Assembly: GCF_002954455.1 (NCBI RefSeq)
Contig: NZ_MSCC01000002.1
Location: forward strand, 60,986-124,985
Origin: Photobacterium aquimaris
GTDB taxonomy: Bacteria; Pseudomonadota; Gammaproteobacteria; Enterobacterales; Vibrionaceae
DNA: 64,000 nt
Reading direction: 5' to 3'
Shown here: positions 61,617-64,000 of the stretch, in pieces
Numbering within the stretch: position 1 is the stretch's first letter
Layout of the letters: the number at the start of each line of letters is the position of its first letter
Translations under genes and position numbers: made by a program
Notes under the pieces: generated by a model
What the model was told of the DNA's origin: nothing
What the model saw: only the letters and a program-made list of their open reading frames with translations
Database searches by the model: none

Positions 61617-64000
61617 CTATGGTAATACAGTTAAAGTAACTTGCCCTGCATCTTTTAGATAACGGTTTATTAGTAAGTCAATATAAGCTTTATCAATCTC
61701 GTCAACCACTGCTTGCGGCTCTAATACCGAACCAATAGGAAAACCATTAATAAAATCTCGGTGAACAAACCGAGCCCGTTGTTGCGGAAATTTATCATTA
61801 TCAAGCATCGCTAAAACTAACGCTTTTTTATGTTCATCTAACTCAGACTGTGAGACTCCAGTTTGATAAAGATCTTTTAGAGCAAGCTCTACCGCCTCAA
61901 CGCCTTTATCAGCATCTTTTTTATCAGTTACTACATTAATCTGACATCGAGCATAATTACTTCCTGGTGTTGCAGAGCCGCACCAAGCATTAGGTGAATA
62001 AGTCAGTGATAGTTCTTCTCTTACATTGTTAAGCATTTTTCTTTGTAAGACCCTAGATATAAGATCTGACGCATATATATCTTTAATATTAGGTTCAGTG
62101 GCCTCAAAGATAAAATCAAAGACTAGATCAGCACGATTTAATTTATTAATTTCCCTTTTTAAACTGACCTTCTTATTTAAAACGGGTTGTTTTTTAATTG
62201 TATATTGGTGTTTTTTACCTTTAGGTAAGCTGCCTATGTATTTTGCTATTAAAGCTTTAGCTTGCAACGGCTCAAAATCACCAATTAAAGTTAATTTATA
62301 ACCATTTGCATGACCAAATAACTGCTTATATACAGCTTCAACTTTTTCTTTATCAAGATCATATAACTGTTTAAGTGATAACTTACCTTCATAAGGGTTA
62401 TGTGAAAACAAATCTCCTTTGGTTATAGACTGAAAGTTTGGATCATTATTTCTCGTCCATTGAATCATTGATTGCTTAACATGCTTAAACACGGTGTCAT
62501 CAATTTTTCCGTCTAACATTGCGGCATAAATGCTCGACATCGCAAACTCTAATTTGTCTGCCGCCGTTTCAATAGTGAAGCCTTGGGTAGTATTACTAAT
62601 ATAAGGCGTTAACTGAGTATTATTGAGTTGAAATAATTGGGCTGTTTGCTGACCAGTCATCTCTGCCAAGCCACTATTCAAATATATATCTGTAAGCGCA
62701 ACAGCTGCAGCTCTACTTTTAGGAGCAAGCGCAGTAATGCCCCCTGGTGCTGAAAATTCTAAATACACTTTTCCATTGGCGCTGGAATCAGGCTGTAATA
62801 AAGCTGCGACACCATTATCTAAATGTAACTCTTGCATATAATATTGAGGATGTTCACTACTCTTAACAATTTTGCCTACGGCTGGTAAGTTGGCGATTAA
62901 TGCTTTACTCGCAATGACTAAATTATCATTCGGCAGACTCTGCTTAGTCAAAAGAGTCTGCTGAATGCCAGCAATAATTTTAGCGGTATCTTGCGTCCCA
63001 GACCCTTGGGTATAAAATGCACTAAATTGTGGTTTAACTAGTGTTTCACTCGTAAAATTATTAATCTCATCTAAGCGTATTTTAGCTAAAAACTCATTAG
63101 CTAAAATATTATTTAAAGATGGAGAAATATTGGTTTTATTGTGCATTAATGAATTTAACGCTTCATTGATGATATCGACTGATTTTTTATTTTTATAATC
63201 AATATTGGCGTTTTTTGTCTGTGATGCTAATAACGCTTTTTGCTGCTTAAACTCTTCATTTGTGAAACCATATTGTTGTAATCTTGCAGCTTCACTTGCT
63301 AAAAACTTTATTGCTCCACTTCTATTATTAAAAGAGTTATCATGATTAACACCCAATGAATAAACCCACTTATTGCCCCCATCATTAGGCGTACCTATAT
63401 AAGAAAATGCGTGATTATAGGGCGTTTTTTTCAACTCATTACTTCGCGTTAAACGATAATTGAGCAGTTGGTTTACAAAAATAATTAATCTATTTTTATA
63501 ATCATCATGGTAGGTTTTATATTTATAATCAGGCAAATTAAATACCAATGATGAGGTTTCTACTTTTATCTGTGGACTCGCGACTGTAAAAGGAGTTTGC
63601 TTGAAGTTAGGTATGCGGTGTGGCTGTTTTAGCTGTAATTGAAGATCGCCTTTAAATGCTAAAAAATATTCATTAATTAACTGAACTGTAGTATTTTCTT
63701 TCACATCACCCACAATTAAAAGTTCAATATTTTCAGGGTGATACCAGCTATTATAATATGCTTTAAGGCCGGCTTGCGTCGCTTTCTCTATGCTATTTAC
63801 TGTACCGACTATTTTCTGGTATTGATATTTAGTCCCTTCACCAAAATTATCCATATATGCGATATAAGGGTTATCTAATAAATTGGCGCGAGCATAAATT
63901 TCACCTTGAACAACGCCTTTCTCTTTCGTTATTTCAGCTTGATTTAAATTTATCTGATAACTTATATCAGCTAAATATTGCAAAACTTGTTTTAATAATA
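61617..64000 (-). CDS. M16-family zinc peptidase, 5' end missing
   Basis: The frame is open to the right edge of the window, so the start and the HxxEH zinc-binding element lie outside; 794 codons are seen. The first visible part (ISYQINLNQAEITKEKGVVQ, with the downstream Glu of the M16 zinc site) is followed by the two-repeat insulinase/pitrilysin layout (WYHPENIELLIVGDVKE; ELHLDNGVAALLQPDSSANG; EELSLTYSPNAWCGSATPGS). It resembles periplasmic PqqL/pitrilysin-like peptidases. No terminator with a clear T-run was seen. Confidence 0.9.
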   Translation of the reverse strand, partial: LLKQVLQYLADISYQINLNQAEITKEKGVVQGEIYARANLLDNPYIAYMDNFGEGTKYQYQKIVGTVNSIEKATQAGLKAYYNSWYHPENIELLIVGDVKENTTVQLINEYFLAFKGDLQLQLKQPHRIPNFKQTPFTVASPQIKVETSSLVFNLPDYKYKTYHDDYKNRLIIFVNQLLNYRLTRSNELKKTPYNHAFSYIGTPNDGGNKWVYSLGVNHDNSFNNRSGAIKFLASEAARLQQYGFTNEEFKQQKALLASQTKNANIDYKNKKSVDIINEALNSLMHNKTNISPSLNNILANEFLAKIRLDEINNFTSETLVKPQFSAFYTQGSGTQDTAKIIAGIQQTLLTKQSLPNDNLVIASKALIANLPAVGKIVKSSEHPQYYMQELHLDNGVAALLQPDSSANGKVYLEFSAPGGITALAPKSRAAAVALTDIYLNSGLAEMTGQQTAQLFQLNNTQLTPYISNTTQGFTIETAADKLEFAMSSIYAAMLDGKIDDTVFKHVKQSMIQWTRNNDPNFQSITKGDLFSHNPYEGKLSLKQLYDLDKEKVEAVYKQLFGHANGYKLTLIGDFEPLQAKALIAKYIGSLPKGKKHQYTIKKQPVLNKKVSLKREINKLNRADLVFDFIFEATEPNIKDIYASDLISRVLQRKMLNNVREELSLTYSPNAWCGSATPGSNYARCQINVVTDKKDADKGVEAVELALKDLYQTGVSQSELDEHKKALVLAMLDNDKFPQQRARFVHRDFINGFPIGSVLEPQAVVDEIDKAYIDLLINRYLKDAGQVTLTVLP

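Noticed and set aside
1-64000. CRISPR array, insertion sequence or transposase
   Set aside because: No spaced direct repeats of CRISPR type, no transposase-like protein and no terminal inverted repeats were seen in any frame.

Overview
The window looks like chromosome of a low-G+C marine gammaproteobacterium of the Vibrionaceae, most likely Photobacterium. This rests on recognisable core genes (sstT, guaC, hns, mog, emrAB, creA, a DUF2999 gene), the A+T-rich spacers and the general style of the proteins; the genus is an inference, not a database result.

Layout. 1-2105: end of a Bat aerotolerance-type operon (Gln-rich VWA/TPR protein tail, then batD). 2506-8866: sstT, small exported proteins, a CPA2 antiporter, and a yibH/yiaV-DUF3302 pair divergent from an AraC regulator. 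9560-10850: guaC behind a structured leader. 11561-15569: a tight three-gene operon DUF4956 membrane protein - CotH-like/beta-helix protein - VTC polyphosphate-polymerase-like protein. 15600-17556: a MOSC/ferredoxin-reductase fusion and a DUF2999 gene.

17709-30773 is the most unusual part. A secreted M66 (StcE/TagA-like) zinc protease and two very large beta-helix/tail-fibre-like proteins (one with a twin-arginine signal) lie on the same strand downstream of a complete P21-type lysis cassette (pinholin-like holin, E-C-T lysozyme with possible signal-anchor, overlapping Rz/Rz1 spanins). Divergent from the cassette are an Ogr/Delta-type zinc-finger activator and a 186-type CI repressor. No capsid, terminase, sheath, baseplate or integrase gene is present. 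I read this as either a prophage remnant or, more interestingly, a domesticated lysis-cassette export locus (type 10 secretion-like) with its own phage-derived regulators.

30866-55089 is mostly ordinary chromosome: BCCT transporter, H-NS, an RpoS-like sigma factor, LysR and PEBP genes, a cold-shock protein, tRNA-Ser(UGA), emrAB, a D-lactate dehydrogenase-type flavoprotein, a Gre-like factor, a secreted 20-residue-repeat protein, and several small membrane or exported proteins.

55090-60880 is an accessory segment. It opens with tandem copies of a dyad-containing intergenic repeat, continues with a higher-G+C four-gene unit (LysR divergent from argininosuccinate-synthase-like - 2OG-Fe dioxygenase interrupted by an in-frame TAG - EamA exporter), and ends with unrecognised fragments. 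The unit suggests modification of an amino acid or small peptide followed by export. The window closes with two small conserved genes and the 3' part of an M16 peptidase gene.
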